Assembly: GCA_009768925.2 (NCBI GenBank)
Contig: VHIT02000053.1
Coordinates: forward strand, 1-64,000
From: Cryptosporidium bovis
Taxonomy: Eukaryota > Apicomplexa > Conoidasida > Eucoccidiorida > Cryptosporidiidae
Direction: 5' to 3'
DNA length: 64,000 nucleotides
Made by a program: the position numbers and the translations under genes. Under the pieces are notes generated by a model that saw nothing but the letters and a program-made list of their open reading frames with translations, ran no database searches and was not told the origin of the DNA. Below, in pieces: positions 1-9,927 of this stretch. Each line of letters begins with the position of its first letter. Within the stretch, counting starts at the first letter, position 1.

Positions 1-80
1 TTATTTTTTATATTGCCATTAATATCCAATTCAAGTATATAAAACCTCAAAGACACTACCTATATTATTATGTGCGCTCG

Positions 81-82
<2 letters not shown>

Positions 83-132
<50 letters not shown>

Positions 133-161
133 ATATATATATGCATATATATATATATATA
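83..161. repeat. (TA)n microsatellite
   Basis: Nearly uninterrupted TA dinucleotide repeat of about 80 bases with one internal GCAT interruption. It lies in non-coding DNA far upstream of the Rab gene and is likely length-variable between isolates. Confidence 0.95.
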
Positions 162-990
162 AATACAAGCACCTTGGTTGTAAATTATATGTACTAATGT
201 AATTTGCATATACGTCAAACTTATTTGTTTCACAACCTAAACAGTGAATGTAATATCGTCAATTACAAAGAATGTGTTAAACAAAATATTTATTACAGTT
301 TACGACATTAAGTTGTTTGTTCAGGAAACAAAGATACTACAAATATTTGTGCCCTCTACTTTTACAAACATGTTGATTTCTCTTAAATGATAAACCTTAA
401 CAGGAGGAAACAAAGAGAAAAAACATCCTAAAGAATGTTACACAACTGCAACCACTTATTTTGAGAGGATGTCAATTTGCGACAACTAAAATCTTCTGAT
501 GGTGTTGTTAAACAAAAAATCACACTACTTCGCCTCATTATTTAATTGAGAATCACCCGTCACATTAACTAAGACAAAATAGATTGATCACCATTTTCTA
601 CTCTACCGCATTATCTCACTCTACATGTTCTCTCTCTTCTTAAAGTGTATTTTTTTGTTTCAATTATAGCAAAGATTAACTACTCGAGTATCTATCTAAA
701 TATTTGTTTTGGTTCTATGAACACGTTCTACATAGCTTCAATGTTTGAGGTTATTTAGTGTATAAATTCATATTAGCATTTATATGCATAAGTAATTGTG
801 AAATACAAGTTACCGAGCTTGTTTTCACTCTTACACTGACGTAGAAACACAATTGGGACTGTTTAGAATTACACAATATTAATCCCACTTCCCCCTGATT
901 CACTGAAATATCTAGTATATAGCCTGTGGCATATCTCACCCTATTTCGAATATAAACTCCATGAATTAAATGTAAATGAATACAGTTTTC

Positions 991-996
991 GGCGCC
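991..996. promoter_or_regulatory. GGCGCC promoter motif
   Basis: Palindromic GGCGCC, about 395 bases upstream of the Rab start codon. This motif recurs in many promoters of the window and resembles the E2F-like element described for Cryptosporidium promoters; function here is inferred. Confidence 0.45.
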
Positions 997-1391
997 ATAA
1001 TCATAAAACAACACTGGTACAAATCTATTATCTACCCACAAAAAAAATAAAGCAAATGATACGTAAATTAATAATATAAAGCTAGGTGGTGAGTGCAAGT
1101 TTATTATTATTTATTCGGAGACCAGTGCATTTATGAGATAGAATATCTGAAGCTCCTGAGTTTTGTTCATCGTATTCCCTAAACAAGAACAGTAACTAAG
1201 GATAAATAAGTTCAAAAAAATAATGTGGTCTGAATGACGGTAGTGTTGGTGAACAGATTTGTGAATTATAACGAGACAAAAATAGAGTGAAAGGAGTTAT
1301 TTTTTGACATTCAATGTTTCTTTTTGAGTAAAATGCAAACTCTGAATCATAAATATATTTAAGGGGTGAATATAACATAATTAGAAAAAAA

Positions 1392-2306
1392 ATGCCTAAA
1401 AAAAGTCAAGATAAATACGACCATCTAGTGAAAATTTTATTATTGGGAGATAGTTCTGTAGGGAAGTCAAGTTTGTTACTAAGGTTTTGCGAAAAAAAAT
1501 TTGGAAGTAATTACACGTTGACAATAGGAATAGATTTCGAAACTAGAATAGTTGAGAATGGAGGCAAAAGATATAAGCTTCAAATATGGGATACGGCAGG
1601 ACAAGAAAGGTTTAGAACGATAACTCCTGCTTATTTTAGAAGTGCTATGGGTGTGATATTGGTTTATGATATAACAAGTATAGAGTCTTTTGAGAGCTTG
1701 GATTATTGGACTGGGATACTTGACGAATATTCGAGGAGTGATTTGGTTAAAGTTGTCGTTGGAAATAAGTTGGACTTATATTTCGCTAGACAAGTTGATG
1801 AACATAAAGGGAAAAGCTTTGCCGACAAAATAGGTGCTCCTTTTTTTGAATTGTCTGCTAAGAATAACCACTCAAATGTGGTGGACGAACCATTCTTAGT
1901 CATAATTGAAAAATTAATAAATTCCGGCCAGTTTCTTCCGTTGATGACTGTTTTCGATGGCAAACATAAAAAGAAAAGAAAATTTGTCCTTTCTAAAAAT
2001 CATGATTCCAATTTTTATAGACTAAAATCCGAGCATAATATCGACGAATGCCTTCTTTCTGGTAACAATGATGCTGGCGACACTGACGACAAAGACAGTC
2101 GCAATCAAGGCAACCAGGATAAGTTTGAGAAGGAAAGCAATAACAAAATGAGCGAAAAAAAGCGGAAAGATAAAAAAAACAAAAATATGAAAGGAAAGGA
2201 AAAGAAAAATGAAGACCGAAACTGCGATAGTAGTAGCAGTTTCAGTAGTTTGGATGAAAGCAACTACAAGGTCAATTTGAACTCGAAGTATCAGGAGTGT
2301 TGCTGA
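1392..2306 (+). CDS. Rab family small GTPase with long basic C-terminal extension
   Basis: A 304-residue Rab GTPase, expected to act in vesicle trafficking on a prenyl-anchored membrane. All five G motifs are visible: P-loop GDSSVGKS at residues 19-26, the switch I threonine in TLTIGIDFE, DTAGQE, NKLD and SAK. The effector-loop and switch II sequences are closest to the Rab1/Rab8/Rab10 group. It ends in Cys-Cys, a double geranylgeranylation signal. The core finishes near residue 180. A roughly 120-residue Lys/Asn/Asp/Ser-rich tail then precedes the Cys-Cys, whereas typical Rabs are about 200-220 residues. The tail is low complexity and probably disordered. The exact Rab subclass is not certain. 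The ATG follows an A-rich leader and no intron is seen. Confidence 0.93.
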   Translation: MPKKSQDKYDHLVKILLLGDSSVGKSSLLLRFCEKKFGSNYTLTIGIDFETRIVENGGKRYKLQIWDTAGQERFRTITPAYFRSAMGVILVYDITSIESFESLDYWTGILDEYSRSDLVKVVVGNKLDLYFARQVDEHKGKSFADKIGAPFFELSAKNNHSNVVDEPFLVIIEKLINSGQFLPLMTVFDGKHKKKRKFVLSKNHDSNFYRLKSEHNIDECLLSGNNDAGDTDDKDSRNQGNQDKFEKESNNKMSEKKRKDKKNKNMKGKEKKNEDRNCDSSSSFSSLDESNYKVNLNSKYQECC

Positions 2307-2764
2307 TTTATTCACATTTAAACCTACTCAGACCAACTAAATGAGTGTACTTTTTTTCATCACTTTTTTTTCAATCACCCTAGAATCATTAGATGGACAT
2401 CTGACATGCAAAATCTATAAAAACGGAAAAGGCGCCATGCCCGTGCATGATAGGTACCCATGTTATTAATACGTAAAGTAACATAAGATAAAGAATAAGG
2501 AAAAAAACTGGGAAGGGAAAAAATAAAGGTTAGGAAATAGGTGTGTGTGAAATATTTGCTTTATGTGAGAGAATAGACTATTAGGAACGCAAAATTGAAT
2601 AGGGAAAAGGTTGCAAATAATTTGCAGATCGGATAATAGGGAGGATACCGCAAGGAAAAGAATATTAGCACTCAATAAATATCATTGTTGCGACTTCGAT
2701 ACCCTATAAGAGGTCAGTTTAAATTTTTTGCACAATTAAGTAGCATTCAAAGAAATAAATTATA
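2307..2764. other. Intergenic region between Rab gene and zinc-binding protein gene
   Basis: AT-rich spacer between two genes on the same strand. The only landmark is the GGCGCC palindrome at 2431-2436. A 69-codon minus-strand frame here has no recognisable content. Confidence 0.6.
2431..2436. promoter_or_regulatory. GGCGCC promoter motif
   Basis: Palindrome 329 bases upstream of the ATG at 2765, in the sequence AAGGCGCCATGC. Confidence 0.45.
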
Positions 2765-4732
2765 ATGAAAGAGGCATGTACGGAAAAATATCAAGGGATG
2801 CAGAGTAATTGGGGCGAAACAATACTAGCAGAGGCTAAGCAAAAGGGTCCGATTTTGTTTTCAGGGACTGATTGGGTTGTCGTTCCTTTGGATTCGCTTT
2901 CACCATCACGAAGATCGATTATTCATCCAATAAGTCAAAGATTAGCAGTTGTGGAGAACACGGCCTTAGTTGACGGACTTTTTGGAAGGATATGGGAATT
3001 TCCAAAGTGCGAGAATGTAAGGGAGAGAAAGGTGACTAGAGGAGACCAATTTGTGGGAGACTCGAGGATAGATTTTCAGTGGAACAAAACGGAGAGAACG
3101 CTTTGTAGGGTGTGTGGAAAACATATTTTAAAGCAAAAGTTCGCAACTGAACATTATCAAAGGTCACCAACATGTTGGAGATTGGTAATGAAGCACATAG
3201 GTATAATTGACTTCGATTCTAATCAGGGGCTTGTAGGAGGTTCTCCTAGTCCCAAAAACACTGTTTCATATAAAACAGAGGAAGCAGTTGTGAGTTACAA
3301 ATCATCTAAAAATGGAAACGTAGGTGCAAATTCTCCATCACTATGTTCAACATCCCTATTGCCTCATTCTTCTTCCACTGCGACTTCATCCTCTTCATCA
3401 CCACCATACTCTCCTGTTTCTCCCAGACAAACAGTTCGCGATAAAAAACAAGCATTCTCTGCGGAACAGTTAGGGGGAGGAGTACAAGATACAGGTACGA
3501 CTAGAATTCCAGTTTCTGGATTTTTAGCGGCAGACAATTCTAACGTTAATAGCACAGAGGCAATCTCTGGAGTGTATATCCCAACATCGAATGTGGAGTA
3601 CATTTTGCAAGATAAAAGCATGAACATGTTCAGGACCGCAACCAAGAGAGTATACGAGGAATTAATGAAATTCAGAGGCTCTGGAGGTACTGGTATCAAT
3701 TTTAATATGAAAGACATAGATGAGGATTCCATAGAATTGGGAATAGAAAGCAGTTCAAAATTTGATTCTGGAATTGTGGAAAATATAATGGGTGAGACAA
3801 GGAATATTGAAACGAGAAATCAAGACGAAATTGTTGGTAACGTAAGCAATGGCGATGGAAGTGTAATTGATGTAAACAGAAACGACTTACTACTTTTGGG
3901 AAACAGCGATACAGATAATGGTGATAATAACAATATTGAATTTTCGAATAGAGACGAGAAGAATGGATTTTTAAGTAGAAACTTTCTAAGATTTCCTGGT
4001 ATTCATGGATCAGAGGAACCATATTTGTTGATATCTTCGATACTGCCAAACGTATTCCCCTCAATATCACATAGACCTCTTCCAGTTAATGTTTGTTACA
4101 TCAAATTGACTTTCAACTGGCATGGAGCAAGACTCGTGAGAGATTTATGGGCCTTGGATTGCGAATTGCTCGTAGATTGGGGTGATGGAGTGCTCACACA
4201 AGCCAGAAGATTTACCCTTAGAGAGCTGGGTGAGCCACCTGAAGCAGATAATGAAATGAGAAACATATATTCACAGGGATTTGCTTATTTAAAGTGCTTT
4301 GTACCGCATAAACCACCAGGTAGGGCTGATATTAAAATAAGAATACCAAAGTCATTATGGGAATACTGGGAAGCCTTTTCTAATGACAAAAATAACGTTG
4401 TTATGTTCCACTCTCCGCAGGTTTTTGCTTCAAATCAAATTGGCAATGTTGTATTTGACAGCTCTAATTCCAATAATATCTGTGTTGGCTTAAATGTTGT
4501 AAATAAGATTCACAATAATGATAATATGAACAACTCTGGTATTGTTGGACCGATCAGTGAAGGTAATGGCAGTGGTTATGTAAATCAGAATAGAAAGGCA
4601 GTACCTTACTCCTCCAAAAATACTGGAGGAAAAAAAATTGATACAAGCTTTGACAATGTTTGTAAAAACCATAATGCATCTAACTGTTCTTGTCAGAATG
4701 TAGTAGACAAAAGAATGCTGAACCGAGAATAA
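2765..4732 (+). CDS. Uncharacterised protein with a C2HC zinc-finger-like motif
   Basis: A 655-residue protein that I do not recognise. It has two ordered-looking regions joined by a long low-complexity linker. The N-terminal region (about 1-160) ends in a compact C-x2-C-x12-H-x6-C arrangement (Cys124, Cys127, His140, Cys147) that resembles a C2HC zinc finger. The linker, about residues 165-410, is rich in Ser, Asn, Asp and Pro, with a poly-Ser/Pro stretch. The C-terminal globular region, about 425-560, is rich in Trp, Arg and hydrophobic residues, including the motif WGDGVLTQARRFTLREL. The last 90 residues are again Asn/Ser-rich. No signal peptide or membrane segment is obvious, so a nuclear or cytosolic protein is likely. 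It begins at the first ATG after an A-rich leader and has no intron. Confidence 0.85.
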   Translation: MKEACTEKYQGMQSNWGETILAEAKQKGPILFSGTDWVVVPLDSLSPSRRSIIHPISQRLAVVENTALVDGLFGRIWEFPKCENVRERKVTRGDQFVGDSRIDFQWNKTERTLCRVCGKHILKQKFATEHYQRSPTCWRLVMKHIGIIDFDSNQGLVGGSPSPKNTVSYKTEEAVVSYKSSKNGNVGANSPSLCSTSLLPHSSSTATSSSSSPPYSPVSPRQTVRDKKQAFSAEQLGGGVQDTGTTRIPVSGFLAADNSNVNSTEAISGVYIPTSNVEYILQDKSMNMFRTATKRVYEELMKFRGSGGTGINFNMKDIDEDSIELGIESSSKFDSGIVENIMGETRNIETRNQDEIVGNVSNGDGSVIDVNRNDLLLLGNSDTDNGDNNNIEFSNRDEKNGFLSRNFLRFPGIHGSEEPYLLISSILPNVFPSISHRPLPVNVCYIKLTFNWHGARLVRDLWALDCELLVDWGDGVLTQARRFTLRELGEPPEADNEMRNIYSQGFAYLKCFVPHKPPGRADIKIRIPKSLWEYWEAFSNDKNNVVMFHSPQVFASNQIGNVVFDSSNSNNICVGLNVVNKIHNNDNMNNSGIVGPISEGNGSGYVNQNRKAVPYSSKNTGGKKIDTSFDNVCKNHNASNCSCQNVVDKRMLNRE

Positions 4733-5252
4733 CTAAAATTGTAATTTAATACTACTACTTTTGTATTTGTTTTTACCCCTAATTCCATTTCCTTTACAAT
4801 GTATATTTTTAATACAATTATATCTTTTCAAAGAAAAGAAAACTGATTTTTCTATCACATCTTAAAAAACCAGATAAAGATATCGATTTGAATTTATACT
4901 CGTTAACTATATAGCTTTTCTAAACTCCTCCAATTACTTGCGAAGATGGATTTAGCTGTTTTATTTATAATAAACAGTAGATCCTCAGTAACTTGTTTAC
5001 AATTATGACAATTTGCACAAACAAAGATGGGAAAAACAGATAATAGGAAAATTTCCAACTGAATTGGAAAGTTTAGTAAAAATGAAGAAGACTATTTACC
5101 TTTTAGTACAAAATTTAAAGATATCAAGATTAATTTTTACTTATATTTTGATTAATTAAAATACTTAGTTCCACTTAAATATAACCAAAATCAAAAGAAA
5201 ATCATGTTGCTAATTTATTTGCTTTATTAAAATTTACCATTTTACAGTGACT
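4733..5252. other. Convergent intergenic region
   Basis: A 520-base AT-rich gap between the 3' ends of two converging genes. No open frame, splice pattern or RNA-like GC block is seen. Confidence 0.6.
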
Positions 5253-7220
5253 CTAAATCACACCCCTGGAATGAAACTCATTGAATGTTCTCAGAGTAAC
5301 TACATTTCCCTCAGAATCCTCCATCTCCAAACCATTTTGCTCATCAAAAAGTTTGTCCTTAGCTTGGTTGCAAAGGGACGAATAAAGCTCCAAAGCATCA
5401 GATATCCTTGTGATTTCCTTGAAATGACTTGTATTCGGAATTCCCAAAGCATTGAGAGCATTTGAGTGTCTTGCTTCCTGAAAATGTCTCTCAAATGCTC
5501 TTCTTCCCCAATAGCTACAGTTGCCACATATTTCACATTTAAACTCTATTCCTAAACCATTTAATTTATATAACCAATATGGCATAGGTCTGCCATCTGG
5601 ACCCAAAGGTAACTTCAATGGATTATAAACCTTATTTTGTAATTCCTCAAAGTCATCGTCCTCATCCTCATCCTCGTAATTTTCACCATGATGTTCTTCA
5701 TTATTAAACTCTTCCTTTTTGTCGTTTTTTTTGCTTTTTAACTCAAATATCAGCTCATTTAATCCCTTGAAATTGTCTTTGAAATTTTCATCTAATTCCA
5801 ATTCTTCTTTTGTACTACTTTGTAATCTATTTACAAACTCGATCGCCTCCCTTCTTTCTCTAAACAAATACTGAGAGTATTTAGATATGAAAAATTCAGC
5901 CCTTGAAATCTTCTTATCTTCACTTATGCTGGAAATTTTTTTGTTTGTCAACTCCTCTTCACTTAAGGAATTAAATTCATTTTTCTTTTTCATATAGGAT
6001 TTACTTTTAATATGCGAGTCATATGTTCCCTGAGAAAAGAACAGCTTGTCAAACGGTCTGGAATAGAACTCCATTTCGTAGGTTGGTATTACCCAATCTT
6101 TAAGCATACCTTTGCTCCAATTACTTTCGAACGTCCTCTCTAACTCATCTTCGATAGACTTTTTATTCAACAAAGGGTGAGACTTCATGAAAAAGTCGCT
6201 CAAGTAACCGAGCAGTCTTGTTGTGTATTCTTCATACTCAGAATTCCTATACTTAAAGTACCTAGGAATGGTTGAAAAGTTGTCATAACTCCTCAAGTAT
6301 GCATCTAATCCTATTTCCTCAAATACAATTGTATTGTTTTCTATTTCTCCAATATTTCTCCCCTTTCTTCTCAACCTCTCAATTTCTACATCTATGAAAG
6401 AAGACTCGCGATAATTTCTAAGCTTTTTTAAGTTAATAAATCTGTTGTAATGCTCTTCCAAATACAATCTACGTCCTAAGTCTTCCTCTGGGAGAAATAT
6501 ACTGTCTAGCAAACTAGCTCCTTTTTCAAGCATGTCTGCCACTCTATTTTCTGCAATGTTGTGTTTGTCATTACTCCCATTTTCAAAATTTCTTTCGGAA
6601 ATCAAAGAATTCAACATTGTACTCCCTTCTGAAACCCCAATTAATGCTGTTTTTATGGATGTATAGTAATTACTCCAAACTCCCTTCCAACTGTCATTTT
6701 TATTTGCGTCTGAAATAAACAAAATAGTTAATCACAAAGCCCAAAAACAATTAAATACAGTGGGACACTCTTATCCCACCTACTGTCGCCGGAATCCCCA
6801 ATCACTATGTAACTGAGTGTAAAAGCAAAACAGCCAAATAAAGAATCAAGCAAAAAAAACCAAAGAACAAATAAATAAATAGACTTACCTTCCCCTCCCA
6901 AATGAGAAATCTCCCTTCTGCGTTCTCCAGAAGAGTCAAAAAATAAATCCAGTATCAAATTCGAATTTCCTTGTATTTCCTCAGCTAAACAATAATTCAA
7001 CGGGAATTAGTTATAAACAAACTCTTAATTAGAGGCCACAGGAACTTGGACTCATTCAAGCTAAAAATATAGACTTACCTATTCTTTTTATTGTTGTTTG
7101 AATTATCAAAGATGTTACATGATCTCTCGGAAGCTTTTCAAACAGTATAACAAGTGCTCTCTCCAGAAACTCCGTATCTTCACAAAGTGATCTACATCTC
7201 TCCAGAATAAATGAACTCAT
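5253..7220 (-). CDS. SF3A3: Splicing factor 3A subunit 3 (SF3A3/Prp9), three exons
   Basis: U2 snRNP component that helps U2 bind the branch point. Exons run 7220-7079, 6984-6889 and 6709-5253; introns of 94 and 179 bases have GTAAGT donors and TTTAG or TTCAG acceptors. The phases match and give 564 residues. The C-terminus holds the family's hallmark matrin-type zinc finger: FKCEICGN, then YWGRRAFERHF, then LGIPNT, almost identical to human SF3A3. The central part keeps the family motif LEEHYNRFINLK. An acidic Asp/Glu run precedes the finger. The N-terminal exon diverges from animal proteins, so the start is less certain than the rest. SF3B1 of the same complex is also in this window. Confidence 0.93.
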
Positions 7221-7291
7221 TATCCACAACCAGCATTAATTTCGTCTTTTTTAACATTTATATAACAGGTACCCCTAGACTATTAACTTCG

Positions 7292-7306
7292 TTTTCGGCG
7301 GGAAAA
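7292..7306. promoter_or_regulatory. E2F-like box in divergent promoter
   Basis: TTTTCGGCGGGAAAA is a good match to the general E2F/DP consensus. It lies in the 288-base gap between the divergent SF3A3 and RFT1 genes, 72 bases from the first and about 200 from the second, and could serve both. Confidence 0.5.
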
Positions 7307-7508
7307 TGTGAGATCAAAAAAGGCAAATGTATTTTGGCCCCGTGATATGTTTACCTTTTAAACAAGTGTAAAGGGAAAAGTAAATAGAAAAGGATCGAAA
7401 ATAATTCTATCCAGTTAGAGGTAATTTGAGGGGATAAATAAGAAGGTATCGTGGATAGACACCTAGTTTTTGTACTTTTTCTCTTTATCTAAAGATTGAT
7501 TGGTCATA

Positions 7509-9266
7509 ATGAGAGAAGAAAGAGGAAAATTGAGTTCATTCAGGGAGTTTTTCATTAAGAGAAAGACATCTGCAGTATTTGGAGCCACTATACTTATTAT
7601 TGGTAATGTTGTTTCGAAATCCCTGAGCTTTTTCATAAACATTTACATTGCAAGGAAAATAGATTCGAGTCTGTTTGGGGTGGGATTTGTGAGTATAGCT
7701 TTAATAACGACGCTTTCACAATCATTAAATAAAAAATGTTTCAGAAGAGTGGCTCTCCATGATGTAAACACGCAAAGAAACGACCTAAAAATGCAGAGCA
7801 GTGTAAATGTTAGTTGGTTATCTGTGTTGTCTACAATGACACTATCAACATTACTATGTGTTATATGGATATATAGGCCACCGGAAAACGTGTTAAGTAG
7901 GCCAGAACTTATGGGCAGTTACTCTGCTTCTGTTATTTTAGCAGGGTTTTCTTCTGTCATTGAGTCTCTTGTTGAACCATTGATATTTGATTTAATTAAA
8001 AAGGATTTGGTCTTTATGAGGAGTTTTGTTGAGATATTATCAGGGATTTCCAGAAGTTTAGTTCTACTTTATGCGGTTAGATCAGAAAGAAAAAACTTGG
8101 ATATTCTTTATTTTCCTCTTGGACAACTTACTTATTCAATTGTTTACCTGTTATTTACTTTGTTAATTTGTACGTTCTCGTCTTCGTGGTTTATGGGTGA
8201 AAACCAAGCAGAAGGTACAAGAAATGGCAATTCTGTTGGTAGGGATGAAATATCCAGCTTGCTTCCCAAAAAATTGAGAGATTACAGTATTAATTGTAAT
8301 AACGGTTCCTTTTATTCTATTGGAAAAGAATTCACTCTTGAACAACACTCTAAACTACTTCGACAATTTTTTTTAACATGTATACAATCAACCATATTCC
8401 AAGAAGCAGATAAAATTTTAGTATTGAGCTTATTTTCATCAAAAGAATGGAGTAATTTTGGGATAATCTCAAACTTAGCGAATATAGCAACAAGGGTGTT
8501 CTTCTCTCCTATTGAGGATATAGCAACGGAAAGATTTAAAAACATTAAATTTAACTTCAAATCAAAGAATGTAATTGGACATATAAGCACACAACTTTCA
8601 CCATTAAGACAACTATTATTTATAACTACCTGCATAGGCGTAAATGCCATATCATTTGGGCCTCCTATATCTTCTGAATTAATTAATATTATATATGGAC
8701 CAAAATGGGTAAATCAGAATAATATTTTGCTGTTCTCAGCCAATTTATACCTACTTTCTCTTTTGTCACTTCATGGAATTATGGAGTCTCTATTATTTTC
8801 ACTTGGAGGTGTATTACAAGTTTCAAAGTATAGAAAAATGTCTCTTGGTCTCTTTTTTATTCATATATTTAATATATTCATTTTTCGTGATAAAGGTTGT
8901 ATTGCTATTTTATTTAGTAATAGTTTTACTCTTACTACACAAATTATTTACTGTTTTTCATTTATATTTTCCCTTATTAAACCAGCTTTTAACGATAAGA
9001 ATAAACTACTTCAGCTAGTTAGAAGCATTCCTATATTATTCATTGAAAATGATTCGAGACCTATTTATTTGCTGGTCATTTTTGGTGGAATTGTACAAAG
9101 ACTCACTCTCTTTTTTATAAAAAATCTTAATCATTCAAAGACAATACCGAACAACCCAATTTTTATATTTATTGTGAGCTTTGCCATTGCATTGTTCACT
9201 TCAATAGCTTCTATACCTCCATTTCTTAAGATCCTCAAAACAACACAATTAACAAATACTCACTGA
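7509..9266 (+). CDS. RFT1: RFT1-like lipid-linked oligosaccharide membrane protein
   Basis: A 585-residue polytopic membrane protein of the RFT1 family, required in the ER for N-glycan precursor (dolichol-linked oligosaccharide) assembly; its role as flippase is debated. About a dozen hydrophobic segments are spread along the protein. The N-terminal part holds the family region GNVVSKSLSFFINIYIAR and a KKCFRRVAL motif that corresponds to the EGFRRA-type signature. The mid-section segment with QADKIL-like EADKILVLSLF also fits the family. The start chosen is the ATG at 7509; the frame is open three codons upstream but only from TTG. It is slightly longer than yeast and human RFT1 because of Ser/Asn-rich loops around residues 240-280. 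The gene diverges from SF3A3. Confidence 0.88.
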   Translation: MREERGKLSSFREFFIKRKTSAVFGATILIIGNVVSKSLSFFINIYIARKIDSSLFGVGFVSIALITTLSQSLNKKCFRRVALHDVNTQRNDLKMQSSVNVSWLSVLSTMTLSTLLCVIWIYRPPENVLSRPELMGSYSASVILAGFSSVIESLVEPLIFDLIKKDLVFMRSFVEILSGISRSLVLLYAVRSERKNLDILYFPLGQLTYSIVYLLFTLLICTFSSSWFMGENQAEGTRNGNSVGRDEISSLLPKKLRDYSINCNNGSFYSIGKEFTLEQHSKLLRQFFLTCIQSTIFQEADKILVLSLFSSKEWSNFGIISNLANIATRVFFSPIEDIATERFKNIKFNFKSKNVIGHISTQLSPLRQLLFITTCIGVNAISFGPPISSELINIIYGPKWVNQNNILLFSANLYLLSLLSLHGIMESLLFSLGGVLQVSKYRKMSLGLFFIHIFNIFIFRDKGCIAILFSNSFTLTTQIIYCFSFIFSLIKPAFNDKNKLLQLVRSIPILFIENDSRPIYLLVIFGGIVQRLTLFFIKNLNHSKTIPNNPIFIFIVSFAIALFTSIASIPPFLKILKTTQLTNTH

Positions 9267-9927
9267 ATTCAAATTATATGATGTAATGTTGTTTAATGGC
9301 GTATATTAGTTCCCTGGATAATTCTTTAGTATTAACTATCACAAAAGAGACCTCCATTTTTCACAATACATATCATATATTTTGTCTATTAATTTATACT
9401 TTTGTTCAAATTCTGTGACTCACCCTACATTTTTAATCACACAGTCTCTTTAAAGACACACTGTCTTGCATATAATCATAGCAAGTTATCTATTTTTCCT
9501 CTTCTCCTTCCCTCATTGCCAACATGCATTTATGAGGTAGAATTTAAGTATTTTTATAAATAGTACCGCCGGCGCCACAGTCTGTATTATTTTCAATTGT
9601 ATTAGGTACCAATAAAACTAAAGAATAAGATCTGTTTTGTTTTAGTATCAAAAAATAATAGCGAGTCAAGAAAACATACTGTTCACAGGTAATTAATATA
9701 ATATATATCTTTCATTTGTTTTCTCTCCTTTTTTCCAGATATTATATGTTTGTTTGTATTAAGTATATATGCACAAACATTTTACCAATTACCTGGGTAG
9801 AATAATAAACCGGTGATTTTACTTTTTCAGAGGAGGAAGACACGGTTATTCTATTATTGGTGAAGTTGGTGTAAAAAAAGGATTTATTATTTTATTTATT
9901 TGGTTTTATCCGGAATCCTCAGATCAG
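9267..9927. other. Intergenic region upstream of THP3-like gene
   Basis: AT-rich spacer that contains a GGCGCC palindrome at 9571-9576. A pair of possible splice signals (CAG-GTAATT near 9690 and a pyrimidine-rich TTTTTTCCAG near 9739) could mark a 5' UTR intron. No coding exon is evident. Confidence 0.5.
9571..9576. promoter_or_regulatory. GGCGCC promoter motif
   Basis: Palindrome in the context CGCCGGCGCCAC, 352 bases upstream of the THP3-like start codon. Confidence 0.45.

Larger units (their letters stand above)
1..1391. other. Intergenic region, left edge
   Basis: AT-rich DNA without a supportable gene. It holds the TA repeat near the left edge and one GGCGCC palindrome at 991-996. A 115-codon open frame on the minus strand (751-1098) begins at TTG, has no upstream ATG and contains the GGCGCC motif, so it is read as chance. 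The last few hundred bases are presumably the Rab promoter and 5' UTR. Confidence 0.6.

Noticed and set aside
751-1098. 115-codon minus-strand frame
   Set aside because: Starts at TTG with no ATG in a useful place, overlaps a GGCGCC promoter-type motif, and shows no recognisable domain. A spliced upstream exon (ATG near 1170) was considered but gives no coherent protein.
7500-7508. Upstream TTG, GTG or non-ATG starts (RFT1, SF3B1, VTT, Herp-like, DRS1, CCCH genes)
   Set aside because: Eukaryotic nuclear genes rarely use them; in each case the first in-frame ATG leaves the recognised domains intact.
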